A stretch of 64,000 bases of DNA from Dyella sp. A6 (lineage in GTDB: Bacteria; Pseudomonadota; Gammaproteobacteria; Xanthomonadales; Rhodanobacteraceae): contig NZ_CP132911.1 in NCBI RefSeq assembly GCF_036320485.1, positions 3,652,881 through 3,716,880 of the forward strand. The letters are read 5' to 3'. Of this stretch, positions 45,236 to 53,440 are shown piece after piece; position 1 is the stretch's first letter, and every line of letters begins with the position of its first letter. Made by a program: the position numbers and the translations under genes. The notes below the pieces were generated by a model. That model was not told the origin of the DNA. It ran no database searches and saw nothing but the letters and a program-made list of their open reading frames with translations.

Positions 45236-46060
45236 TCAGCGCAGTGCCCGGTACACCGGCTCGGTTTCGGGGCGCCGGCCGTGCCACAGCTCGAACGCAT
45301 CGGCCGCCGTCTCCACCAGCATGCCCAGGCCGTCGTAGGCGCGGTACGCGCCCGCCGCCTCGGCCCAGCTTAGGAACGGAATCGCGGCCGTGCCATAGGC
45401 CATGTCGTAGCAGACCGCACGCGCACCGACCAAGGCCATCGGCAGGCCCAGCGACTGTTGCAGCACACCGGCCGAGGTGGCATTGACGATCAGGTCGAAG
45501 CTGCCGATGCCGCCCAGGTCTTCCCAGTAGCGGGTACGTACCCGGGCCGGCTCGCCGATCGCGTCGGCCAGTGCGTCGGCCGTGGCCGCGGTGCGGTTGA
45601 CGATGGTGAGCGAGGCCACGCCCGCGTCCAGGAACGACCACGCCACGCCGCGCGCCGCGCCACCGGCGCCCAGCAACAGCATGTCGCGGTCGCGCAGGTC
45701 CACGCCGTGGCGCTCGGTCAGGTCGCGCACCAGTCCCGCACCGTCGGTGTTGTGCGCGGCCAGGCGGCCGTCGTCCAGCCGGGTCAGCACATTGGCGCTG
45801 CCGGCACGCACGGCAGCCTGGCTGCGTTCGTCGGCCAGTGCGAAGGCGGCGGCCTTGTGCGGCAGGGTGACGTTGGCCGCATGTCCGCCGTCGTCGTGGA
45901 AGAACCGCCGCACCGCATCGGCGAACGCATCCGGGGCGGCGTCGATGGTGCCGTAGCTCAGCGCGATACCGAACTGTTCGGCGAACAACTGATGGATGCG
46001 CGGCGACTTCGAGTGACTGATCGGGTGACCGAAAACGGCGTAGCGCGAGGTTTGCGTCAT
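45236..46060 (-). CDS. aroE: Shikimate dehydrogenase
   Basis: This enzyme reduces 3-dehydroshikimate to shikimate with NADPH in aromatic amino acid synthesis. The 274 residues are normal length. Catalytic Lys and Asp are in NVTLPHKAAAF (about 62-72) and HNTDGAGL (about 101-108). The NADP-binding loop GAGGAARG and the VNRT motif that reads the 2'-phosphate are present, with VNATSAG downstream. The ATG at 46060 begins the conserved SRYAVFGHPISHSKSP; the longer open frame upstream is not related. It is divergent from a small membrane protein gene. Confidence 0.96.
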   Translation of the reverse strand: MTQTSRYAVFGHPISHSKSPRIHQLFAEQFGIALSYGTIDAAPDAFADAVRRFFHDDGGHAANVTLPHKAAAFALADERSQAAVRAGSANVLTRLDDGRLAAHNTDGAGLVRDLTERHGVDLRDRDMLLLGAGGAARGVAWSFLDAGVASLTIVNRTAATADALADAIGEPARVRTRYWEDLGGIGSFDLIVNATSAGVLQQSLGLPMALVGARAVCYDMAYGTAAIPFLSWAEAAGAYRAYDGLGMLVETAADAFELWHGRRPETEPVYRALR

Positions 46061-46201
46061 GGATTCGCTCCTGTTCTGGCCACGCATTGTACGGGCAGAG
46101 CCGCATCGCTTTGCCGGCCCGGAAACCGCCTGCGCATGAAGTCGCAGTCCGTGAGATGGCGAGCCGGCAGGCTGTCGCCACGTCATCGAGGAACCTTGTC
46201 C

Positions 46202-46456
46202 ATGCGCCCGACTGCGATCGATCCCGCCCGTCGTTTCCACCTGCTCGCCATCGCCCTTTCGTGGCTGGCGATCGGCGTCGTGCTGCTGTTGACCACCCTG
46301 GTTCCGGCGCACACCGCGCTGCTGGGCTGGGCGCCGATGCTGTGGTTGCTGGGTGCGCCGCTGGCCATGCTGCTGGTGCTGGAGCCGGCCCTGCCGATGC
46401 GCCTGCTGGGCCGCTCGCGCCGACGCCCGCGAAGCGCACATCACGGCTGGCGCTGA
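46202..46456 (+). CDS. Small two-helix membrane protein
   Basis: This 84-residue frame encodes two hydrophobic helices (FHLLAIALSWLAIGVVLLLT and ALLGWAPMLWLLGAPLAMLL) and a very basic C-terminus (GRSRRRPRSAHHGWR). The ATG at 46202 has GAGGAA about nine bases upstream; an ATG at 46136 is possible but weaker. It is probably a real inner-membrane protein of unknown function. I recognise no family. It is divergent from aroE and convergent with the ATP-grasp gene, with 173 bp between. Confidence 0.6.
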   Translation: MRPTAIDPARRFHLLAIALSWLAIGVVLLLTTLVPAHTALLGWAPMLWLLGAPLAMLLVLEPALPMRLLGRSRRRPRSAHHGWR

Positions 46457-46629
46457 CACCCCGACATCGCGGTGCGGTTACCGCCGCATCGTCCACCGTA
46501 TCCATCTGGCAGTGGGTACCGCGACCGGGACGGTCGCGCATGGAACCGGCCGCGACGACGTCTGCCCCGTCATCGCCGCGGTCATGCGAAGGAACGCAGC
46601 GGGCCGGACCACCACGGACGGTGGCCCGG

Positions 46630-48114
46630 TCAGCGACTGATGCCCAGTCGCTTGTGCTCCATCCGACGCAGGAACTCCTGCATGATGCGGCGGTAGAGAT
46701 CCTCGCCCAGGTAGACGTCCTCCACGCCGGCGTCGATCGACGGGTTGTCGTTCACCTCGATCACCACCGGCTTGCCGTTGACCTGTTTCAGATCCACGCC
46801 ATAGAGCCCGTCGCCGATCGCCGTGGTGGCCTTCAGCGCCAGCTTCACCACTTCGGACGGCGCGTCGCGCACCGGGATGGTCTCGAAGCCACCCGACTTG
46901 GCCGTGCCCTTGGCGCCGTGGTTGTAGATCTGCCAGTGGCCGCGCGACATGTGGTACTTGCAGGCGTACAGCGGCTCGCGGTTGAGCACGCCGATGCGCC
47001 AGTCGAACTCGGTGTAGACGAACTCCTGTGCCAGCAGCAGGGCGCTGTGCTGGAACAGTTCGCCGGCCGAGCGCATCAGCGCCGCTTCGTTCTCCACCTT
47101 CACCACACCGCGCGAGAACGAGCCGTCGGGAATCTTCAGCACCAGCGGGAAGCCGAGCCGCTCGACCACGTCCCGCGTGCCCTTGCTGTCGTCCCGGTAC
47201 AGGATCTCGGTGCGCGGCACCGCCAGCTTGCGCGCCACCATCAGGTCGTTGAGGAAGATCTTGTTCGTGCAGCGCAGGATTGAGGTGGGGTCGTCCATCA
47301 CCACCATGCCTTCCTTCTCGGCGCGATGGGCGAAGCGGTAGGTGTGGTTGTCGCTGGCGGTGGTTTCGCGGATGAACAGGCCGTCGTACTCGGCCAGCCG
47401 CTGGTAGTCGTTCTTGCCGATCGGATCGACCTCGATGCCCAGCTCCTTGCCCGCCGCGATGAACGACTTCAGCGCCTTCTTGTTCGACGGCGGCATCGCC
47501 TCGTTGGGGTCCACCAGCATGGCCACGTCGTAGCGGTAGCGCCTGCGCGTGCGCGGTTTGCGCCAGAGCTTGCGCGAGAAACGGTCGAGCGCGGTGGCGA
47601 AGGCGTCTTCCTGCGCGTCGTCCAGCGTGTGCAGACCCACCGGCCGGATCGAAGCCACCTGCCACACCCGCTCGCGCTCGAATTCGATGCGCAGCAGCGG
47701 GCACGGGAACATCTCGAACACCTGCCGCGCCAGGTCCTGCAGCGCGGGATAGGCGGTCTCGCCGAAATAGACCAGGATGCCGAAGTCGGTGGTGTCGCGA
47801 CCGCCGGCGGGCAGGAAGTGGGTGAGCTTCTGGTTGAGGTCGTCGATGTCCAGGCCGTACAGCGAGCGGCGGCGCAGGTCGTTCACCGTGCGCACCGAGG
47901 GCATCACCCGGTGGCCGCGCGCTTCCGCCAGCAGCGACACGTAATAGCCCGCGCCCAGATACCTGTAGCTGCGGCACAGGTTGATGACGTGGGTGCGCTC
48001 CTCGCCGCCACCGGCCGGTTCGCGCAGATAGTCCATCGCGCTCACCACGTCCACGGACGGATAGTAGGAACCCCAGTCGGAAGCTTTCTCGACAACGACG
48101 ACGAGACGGGTCAT
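46630..48114 (-). CDS. RimK-like ATP-grasp ligase with RLAN-type N-terminal domain
   Basis: This 494-residue protein has a characteristic N-terminal domain (about 1-190; VVVVEKASDWGSYYPSVDVV and HVINLCRSYRYLGAGYYVSLLAEA) found only fused to RimK-like ATP-grasp modules. The ATP-grasp domain (about 200-485) shows KIPDGSFSRGVVKV and the Mg-binding VIEVNDNPSIDAG. RimK-like enzymes join glutamate or other amino acids to proteins or small peptides. Its acceptor is unknown. A GNAT acetyltransferase gene starts 204 bp away in the opposite direction; such pairs occur repeatedly in proteobacteria and are thought to make a peptide-type product. Confidence 0.88.
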   Translation of the reverse strand: MTRLVVVVEKASDWGSYYPSVDVVSAMDYLREPAGGGEERTHVINLCRSYRYLGAGYYVSLLAEARGHRVMPSVRTVNDLRRRSLYGLDIDDLNQKLTHFLPAGGRDTTDFGILVYFGETAYPALQDLARQVFEMFPCPLLRIEFERERVWQVASIRPVGLHTLDDAQEDAFATALDRFSRKLWRKPRTRRRYRYDVAMLVDPNEAMPPSNKKALKSFIAAGKELGIEVDPIGKNDYQRLAEYDGLFIRETTASDNHTYRFAHRAEKEGMVVMDDPTSILRCTNKIFLNDLMVARKLAVPRTEILYRDDSKGTRDVVERLGFPLVLKIPDGSFSRGVVKVENEAALMRSAGELFQHSALLLAQEFVYTEFDWRIGVLNREPLYACKYHMSRGHWQIYNHGAKGTAKSGGFETIPVRDAPSEVVKLALKATTAIGDGLYGVDLKQVNGKPVVIEVNDNPSIDAGVEDVYLGEDLYRRIMQEFLRRMEHKRLGISR

Positions 48115-48317
48115 GTCACACTCTTGGGCGGCAAAAGGCCATGCAGGGACACGACCGTGGCGCGCAGTGTGTGCCCAGCCCGGCGGGCAGACAAGAGCAC
48201 CTGCTTAAGCGGGATTAAACGACGGTGTCGAGGCGATTGTCGGTCCGGTACCGGACCACTACAGTCTCGCGATCCCGTCGACCGGTTCCGTCGACACCGC
48301 ATCGCCCAGGATTCCCG

Positions 48318-48794
48318 ATGCCGCCCATGCCAGCCACGGCCGCCGTACGCATACGTCGCGCCGATATCACCGATCTCGACGACCTCGTCGCACTGGAACA
48401 GACCACCTTCGACAGCGACCGCCTGAGTCGCACCCAGTACCGGCGCCATCTCGACAGCGACAGCGCCCTGGTGCTGGTGGCCATGGCCGACCACCGCCAT
48501 CTGCTCGGCTGCGCCGTGGTGTTCTTCCGCCGCGGCAGCCGTGTGGCCCGGCTGTACTCCATCGCCAGCCGGGACGAAGCGCGCGGCAGGGGCGTGGGCA
48601 CGGCACTGCTGGGCGCCGCCGAAACCGCGGCCCGTCGGCGGCACTGCCGCGAAGTGCGGCTGGAAGTGCGCGCCGGGAACACCGACGCGATCCGCCTGTA
48701 CGAGCGCCATGGCTATCACCGGCTGGGCCCGTTGCCCGGCTACTACGAGGACGGCACCGACGGTTGGCGCTACGGCAAGCCGCTGCAGATCTAG
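48318..48794 (+). CDS. GNAT-family N-acetyltransferase, RimI-like
   Basis: This 158-residue protein carries the acetyl-CoA-binding motif ARGRGVGTALLGAAETAARR (about 94-113) preceded by SRVARLYSIASRDE and followed by the RimI-like LEVRAGNTDAIRLYERHGY. Substrate is unknown. The ATG at 48318 gives the standard fold directly; an ATG 31 codons upstream gives an arginine-rich lead and is less likely. It is divergent from the ATP-grasp ligase, its likely functional partner. Its 3' end overlaps the mannitol synthase fusion gene by 4 bp. Confidence 0.85.
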   Translation: MPPMPATAAVRIRRADITDLDDLVALEQTTFDSDRLSRTQYRRHLDSDSALVLVAMADHRHLLGCAVVFFRRGSRVARLYSIASRDEARGRGVGTALLGAAETAARRRHCREVRLEVRAGNTDAIRLYERHGYHRLGPLPGYYEDGTDGWRYGKPLQI

Positions 48795-50977
48795 GCCGGC
48801 AGCAGAGCCTCCTGCGGCGTGTCCAGGTAACGCAGCGGCCAGCTCCAGTGATCGCTGTCCGGATCGAGCAGACGCCGGAAGTGCCCGGCGATGCGCTCGA
48901 TCAGCGCGGCATCGGCCGCCCGGTCCAGGCCCGGATAAGGCTGCCCGTTGTAGCTGCCCTCAAAGGCCAGCACGTCGGCCACCGATTCGCGTCGGGCGTA
49001 CACGTCGCGGATGATTTGGCTTTCCTTGCCGACCGGGGCCCCCACGCGGATCGCGTAAAGCATGCCCAGCGCCGCGCCGAACTCCAGTGCATCGCTGCGC
49101 AGGCCGTGCTTGCGGGCCAGTTCGATGTTGCCGAACACCCGCTCCTTGCGCTGCAGCTTGCGCAGCGGATCGCGTCCGACCCGCACGCACGGATCGCGAT
49201 ACGAGGTCTTGCAGCGTGCGATGAAGGTCTGGATGAAGGGCGATACGTCCGGCTCGATCGCCGGGTTCTCGCGCAGCATCGCCGGCTCGATCTCGTGCTT
49301 GATCAGGCTGTCCATCAGCGCCGCCACGCGTTCGTCGCCCATGCCCTGGCCCAGGGTCTGGTAGCCAAGCAGGTAGGCATACCAGGCGACGATCGCGTGG
49401 GTGCCGTTCCAGAGACGGTTCTTGATGGTCTGGATCTGGCCGATGTCCTCGACCGTCTTGACCTGTCGCAGCCGCGTCAGCAGGGGGCTGCAGCGTTCGG
49501 CATACAGCAGCATGTCCGGCTCGCTGTGGAACAGGATGAGATTGAGATGTCCAAGCGCGTTGGCGGTGATCGAAGCCTGCCTGAACTTCTCGGCATACTG
49601 CGCGAGCTGCGACGGGACGCCGTTCTCCACGTCCTTCACCGCGACGGCCTGCGCACGCCGCTTGCCCGCGCGCACGTGTTTCTCGAAGACACCCAGCTTG
49701 ATGCGCGCCTGGCGCAGCAGGTTTTCCCTGGGCAGTTTGGACACGATGCGGTTGACCACCGTTTCCGGGAACTGCGTCTTGCGCATGATCTCCTCGCACA
49801 GCTCCGGCGTCACCTGTTCGGCTAACGCCTCCTGCACGCATTTGCGCACGAAACGGCTGCCGGCGATCTTGTTCAGCACGGTGAGCACGACCAGCTCCTT
49901 TCCGTTGCGCTCGTGCCGCGCCAGCAGTCCGCTGGCGATCAGCGGTGCCTGCTGGCGCACCGCGTGCTCGGGCAGGCACAAGCCCACGATCTCGGCGGTC
50001 GCGTACATGCTGCGCACCGCCTCGTGATCCTCGATGTCGATCAGACGGATGTGTTCGATGGTCTGGTCGAAGGCCGGCGTGGCATAGCGCGTGCTGAATT
50101 TGCCGAAGGCGTTGACCAGTTCGCGCAGCACCGCATTGCCGGTGGTCGCGATGATTTCCTTCGGCCGCGTGTAGCCGTCCCAATGCGACAGGATCTGGGT
50201 GAGATAGCCGCCGCCCATCGCACCGAAGCCATGGATGCCCACGCGAGTGTGGTTGAGCGTGGTGGGAAGCGGTTCGGTCAGGCGCGGCGGCGGCAGCAGC
50301 GGCGTACAGGCAGAAAGCTCGTCCAGGAAATCCAGCATCGAGTCGTACGACTGGAATGCCTTGCGCCGGACATCCTCGCGTGGCGCCTTGATGTCCTTGA
50401 TCAGGATCGGCAGTCCACCAGCCTCGGAAGCTGCCAGCAGGCCGTTCTCCGAGTCTTCCATGATCAGGCAGCTGGCCGGCGGGTTGTTCAGCTCGCGCGC
50501 CGCGCGCAGGAAGATGTCCGGGTGCGGCTTGCCGCGTTTCACTTCGTCGCCGCAGACGGTGATGTCGAAATACTTCAGCACGTTGGCGTTGATCAGGTAT
50601 TCCTCGGCGATGGCCCGGCGGCTGGACGTGGCCACGGCCATCGAAAGACCGCTGCGACGCAGGCGCTCCAGTACCTCCATCAAGCCGTGCTTCACCGGTA
50701 CGCCGTGTTTGCGCACATGCGCCAGCTCCAGTTCGTCGGCACGCTTGCGGATCGCCTTGTACGGAAAATCGTCGCCGTTCTGTTCCCTGGCAAGCGCCTC
50801 CGCACGCACGGCGCTGAGACCGAGCGAGCCCATCAGCGTCTCGTCCCGTATCGGCGTGCCGTAGATTTCTATGGACGCCTGGCGAATGGTCTCGAAGCGC
50901 AGGCGTTCGGTATCGAACATCGTGCCGTCCATATCGAAGATGGCGGTGTGGATGCGTTTTCCCTTGAACTCGATCAT
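48791..50977 (-). CDS. mtlD: HAD phosphatase/mannitol-1-phosphate dehydrogenase fusion
   Basis: This 728-residue protein joins a HAD phosphatase (about 1-225; nucleophile Asp15 in AIFDMDGTMFDTE, VATSSRRAI, KRGKPHPDIFL, IMEDSENGLLA) to a long-chain polyol dehydrogenase (about 245-720; RVGIHGFGAMGGGYL for the nucleotide, catalytic KNRLWNGTHAI with the KxxxxNxxH pattern). Acinetobacter baylyi MtlD has this architecture and makes mannitol from fructose 6-phosphate in two steps as an osmoprotectant. The same role is likely here: reduction to mannitol 1-phosphate, then dephosphorylation. No mannitol PTS gene is nearby, consistent with synthesis rather than uptake. A 503-bp leader with stacked hairpins precedes the ATG. 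Confidence 0.9.
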   Translation of the reverse strand: MIEFKGKRIHTAIFDMDGTMFDTERLRFETIRQASIEIYGTPIRDETLMGSLGLSAVRAEALAREQNGDDFPYKAIRKRADELELAHVRKHGVPVKHGLMEVLERLRRSGLSMAVATSSRRAIAEEYLINANVLKYFDITVCGDEVKRGKPHPDIFLRAARELNNPPASCLIMEDSENGLLAASEAGGLPILIKDIKAPREDVRRKAFQSYDSMLDFLDELSACTPLLPPPRLTEPLPTTLNHTRVGIHGFGAMGGGYLTQILSHWDGYTRPKEIIATTGNAVLRELVNAFGKFSTRYATPAFDQTIEHIRLIDIEDHEAVRSMYATAEIVGLCLPEHAVRQQAPLIASGLLARHERNGKELVVLTVLNKIAGSRFVRKCVQEALAEQVTPELCEEIMRKTQFPETVVNRIVSKLPRENLLRQARIKLGVFEKHVRAGKRRAQAVAVKDVENGVPSQLAQYAEKFRQASITANALGHLNLILFHSEPDMLLYAERCSPLLTRLRQVKTVEDIGQIQTIKNRLWNGTHAIVAWYAYLLGYQTLGQGMGDERVAALMDSLIKHEIEPAMLRENPAIEPDVSPFIQTFIARCKTSYRDPCVRVGRDPLRKLQRKERVFGNIELARKHGLRSDALEFGAALGMLYAIRVGAPVGKESQIIRDVYARRESVADVLAFEGSYNGQPYPGLDRAADAALIERIAGHFRRLLDPDSDHWSWPLRYLDTPQEALLPA

Positions 50978-51034
50978 GCGGTACCCCTATTCGGTTCCGT
51001 CATCCGCACACCCATCCGGAATGCGCGGACATGG

Positions 51035-51122
51035 GTCCGTAGGCGCCATGGCGCAACGGACAGGCCGGGCCAGAAGCCCGGACGAACGGCATGGATGAGG
51101 ATCGCCATGCCCGAAGGGCATG
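51035..51122. repeat. Three consecutive hairpins in the mtlD leader
   Basis: Hairpin 1: GTCCGT (51035-51040) with ACGGAC (51056-51061), enclosing the palindrome GCGCCATGGCGC. Hairpin 2: CCGGGC (51065-51070) with GCCCGG (51076-51081). Hairpin 3: CATGCCC (51106-51112) with GGGCATG (51116-51122) around GAA. The core GCGCCATGGCGC also forms the centre of the terminator at 1630-1657, so hairpin 1 may be a copy of a small repeat family. Confidence 0.55.
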
Positions 51123-51321
51123 CGCATGGTCGCGATCAAAACACGGCACGGGACGTAGGGGACCCGCGCAGCCTGCGCGACATACGGCACTCATGTCATG
51201 GCCACCAGCCATGGACCCGCCGACTCACGCGCAAACCCGCACGACGCCGCAGGGAAAATTCACCTGAACGATGCCGTGCGCTTTTACCTTAGTACAAAAT
51301 CACTGCATTGTCCCGGCTACT

Positions 51322-51339
51322 CGTTTGGACGTCCAAACG
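51322..51339. promoter_or_regulatory. 18-bp perfect palindrome, operator candidate upstream of mtlD
   Basis: CGTTTGGAC and GTCCAAACG abut without a spacer. The minus-strand half contains TTGGAC, a possible -35, so a bound dimeric repressor would block transcription toward mtlD. TetR- and LacI-type operators have this form. No such regulator gene is in the window. Confidence 0.55.
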
Positions 51340-51480
51340 TCGATACGTCCATGCTGTTGTCGGCATCCATGTCGGGCAACGTAAACATATACAGCCATGA
51401 CATGTGCTGCACAGAGCATGCGGAAAAGCCTGCGCGAATGTCGCTTTCGTCACTGCCGCGCCCGATGAAGCAGGCACCCG

Positions 51481-52170
51481 CTAACCGCCCAGCGGCATGC
51501 CGATCTTCTGCCTGGTCGCCATATCGGGCCGCGCCACCAGGGCGCCGGTGCGCATCAGGTCCACCGTGTAATGACCGCCGTCGACCAGTGGCAGGAACAC
51601 GCCGCTGCCATAGACCGTGTCCACTTCGGGCAGCCAGCGGGCATAGCGACGACGGAGATCGAGCAGGTCGAAGCGGCCGGCCTGGTCGAAGTCGATCACC
51701 GTGCGTGGCGCATGCGCTTCCTGGCCTGCATCGTCATAACGGCCTTCCAGCCGGTCCAGCCGGTACAGCGGCGGCACGCCGGCCAGCATCGCCGGCAGCT
51801 TCCACTTGAGCACGACCGCCTCGAGCCGGAAGTCGTCGCCCGTCAGTCGCACCTCGCGGGTGGCACCGTCAGGCCAGGTCAACCGCAACTGCCAGCGTTG
51901 CGGCGACAGGATGCGCGCGTCGATCTGCACGACCGGCAGCTCTTCGCCCAGGAAGCGATAGCCACGCAAGGTCAGGCCCAGACCGCTCAGCAGCAGCGTC
52001 ATCGCAAAAACCAGCAGCAGTATCAGACCGTGACCGCCGGCAGCGAGATGACGCCGGTCGAGCAGGCGCCGACGCACCACGAACAGCTGCAACAGGGTCA
52101 GCAGCAGGGTCAACGCAGCCAGCATGAACAACAGCGTGGCCGGCAGGCGAAGCAGCGCATTCCAGTCCAT
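51481..52170 (-). CDS. Conserved hypothetical membrane protein
   Basis: This 229-residue protein has two N-terminal transmembrane helices (about 11-32 and 45-66) and a C-terminal extracytoplasmic domain (about 70-229) rich in beta strands (VVQIDARILSPQRWQLRLTW). Proteins of this shape near lptM-dapF occur in Xanthomonadales and have been loosely annotated as efflux components, but I see no transporter motif. The ATG at 52170 has GGAG seven bases upstream. It is divergent from lptM across 113 bp. Confidence 0.7.
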   Translation of the reverse strand: MDWNALLRLPATLLFMLAALTLLLTLLQLFVVRRRLLDRRHLAAGGHGLILLLVFAMTLLLSGLGLTLRGYRFLGEELPVVQIDARILSPQRWQLRLTWPDGATREVRLTGDDFRLEAVVLKWKLPAMLAGVPPLYRLDRLEGRYDDAGQEAHAPRTVIDFDQAGRFDLLDLRRRYARWLPEVDTVYGSGVFLPLVDGGHYTVDLMRTGALVARPDMATRQKIGMPLGG

Positions 52171-52283
52171 CAGGCACTCCGTCGGGCACGACGCCGGGTC
52201 ATGCCGATCATAGCGGTGCAGGCTCACGGCAGGCGCTGCCCGCTTGGCTATACTGCGTGCGAATTCCGCGGAAGTCCCTGCCC

Positions 52284-52508
52284 ATGCGCCGATCTGTCCT
52301 GCTGCTGCCGTTCTGCCTTGCCACCGCCGCCCTCGCCGGCTGCGGCAACAAGGGGCCGCTGTACCTGCCAACCCGCCCGGCACCGGCCGCGCCAGCCGTC
52401 ACTTCCTCGGCACCGGCGGCCGCCGCCTCGGCGACCCTGCCGGCAGCGGCGTCGACTGCAACCTTGCCGGCTACGGCCGGCACGTCGTCGCCGGTCAGCG
52501 GCGACTGA
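52284..52508 (+). CDS. lptM: LptM (YifL) lipoprotein
   Basis: This 74-residue lipoprotein has a signal peptide with lipobox LAGC (lipidated Cys about residue 19) followed by the family signature GNKGPLYLP. In E. coli LptM stabilises the LptD/LptE translocon during oxidative maturation of LptD. The rest is an Ala/Pro/Ser/Thr-rich disordered tail. The position directly before dapF is the conserved genomic signature. The ATG at 52284 has GGAAG upstream; an ATG nine codons earlier adds a non-signal extension. Confidence 0.9.
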   Translation: MRRSVLLLPFCLATAALAGCGNKGPLYLPTRPAPAAPAVTSSAPAAAASATLPAAASTATLPATAGTSSPVSGD

Positions 52509-52521
52509 CCCAGGCAAGCTC

Positions 52522-53370
52522 ATGGCACTGCGCTTCACCAAGATGCATGGCATCGGCAACGACTTCGTGGTGCTGGACGGCCGCCACGCCGATCCCGCCC
52601 TGCCGGTATCGACGATCCGTGCGATGGCCGACCGCCATACCGGCGTCGGCTTCGACCAGTTGCTGAGTGTCGAACCGCCGCGCGATCCGTCCTGCGCTTT
52701 CTATTACGGCATCTGGAATGCCGACGGCTCGCCCTCCGGACAGTGTGGCAACGGCGTGCGTTGCGTGGCGGCATGGCTGCACCGGGCCGGCGAGCTGGCG
52801 ATCGGTGAAACGTTCCGGGTGGAAAGCCCCTCGGGCGCGGTCGCCATCCGCCTGCTGGCCGCCGACCGGGTGGCGGTGGACATGGGCGAACCGCGCTTCG
52901 CGACGGCGCAGATTCCGTTCGATGCGGCGCACGAAGCCGATAGCTACCCACTCGCCGTCGCCGGCGGCAGCGTCGATGTCGGCGTGGTCTCGATGGGTAA
53001 CCCGCATGCCGTGATGCTGGTCGACGACCTCGCGTCGCCCGCACTGCTGGAGCTGGGCCCGGCCATCACCGCGCACCCCCGTTTCGCCGACGGCGCCAAT
53101 GCCGGCTTCGTGCGGAAGCTGGACCGGCAACACCTGCAGCTGCGCGTGCACGAACGCGGTGCCGGCTGGACCCAGGCCTGCGGCACCGGTGCCTGCGCCG
53201 CCATGGCGGTGCTGCGCCGCCGCGGTGCGGTGGATGCAAGCGTGCAAGTGGCGCTGCCCGGCGGCAGCCTGCAGATCGACTGGTCCGGCCCCGGCCACAC
53301 CTTGTGGATGACCGGACCGGCCGCCTTCGTATTCGACGGCGAATGGCTGGCGTCCGCATCGATGGATTGA
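52522..53370 (+). CDS. dapF: Diaminopimelate epimerase
   Basis: This enzyme interconverts LL- and meso-diaminopimelate for lysine and peptidoglycan. The 282-residue protein starts with the conserved FTKMHGIGNDFVVLD. The two catalytic cysteines are in GQCGNGVRC (about 73) and ACGTGACAA (about 219). It lies 13 bp after lptM and 70 bp before the DUF484 gene, in the standard lptM-dapF-DUF484-xerC order. The long open frame upstream of 52522 is spurious. Confidence 0.96.
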   Translation: MALRFTKMHGIGNDFVVLDGRHADPALPVSTIRAMADRHTGVGFDQLLSVEPPRDPSCAFYYGIWNADGSPSGQCGNGVRCVAAWLHRAGELAIGETFRVESPSGAVAIRLLAADRVAVDMGEPRFATAQIPFDAAHEADSYPLAVAGGSVDVGVVSMGNPHAVMLVDDLASPALLELGPAITAHPRFADGANAGFVRKLDRQHLQLRVHERGAGWTQACGTGACAAMAVLRRRGAVDASVQVALPGGSLQIDWSGPGHTLWMTGPAAFVFDGEWLASASMD

Positions 53371-53440
53371 AGCGCGGCGCCGACCATCGCACACTCGGGG
53401 GCAAGCATACGGCGCTCACCGTTGTCCGAGGATCCCGCGC

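Larger units (their letters stand above)
50978..51480 (-). other. Long structured leader of the mannitol synthase gene
   Basis: This 503-bp gap has no credible gene. Reading the minus strand toward mtlD it holds an 18-bp palindrome (51322-51339), a relatively AT-rich stretch (about 51270-51400) with TTGGAC and GACAAT spaced 18 bp as a possible promoter, and then three consecutive hairpins (51035-51122). The far end (51400-51480), behind the upstream membrane protein gene, holds no obvious terminator. Confidence 0.5.

Noticed and set aside
51198..51809. 203-codon plus-strand frame across the mtlD leader
   Set aside because: It runs antisense into the membrane protein gene and is Arg/Pro-rich without recognisable domains.
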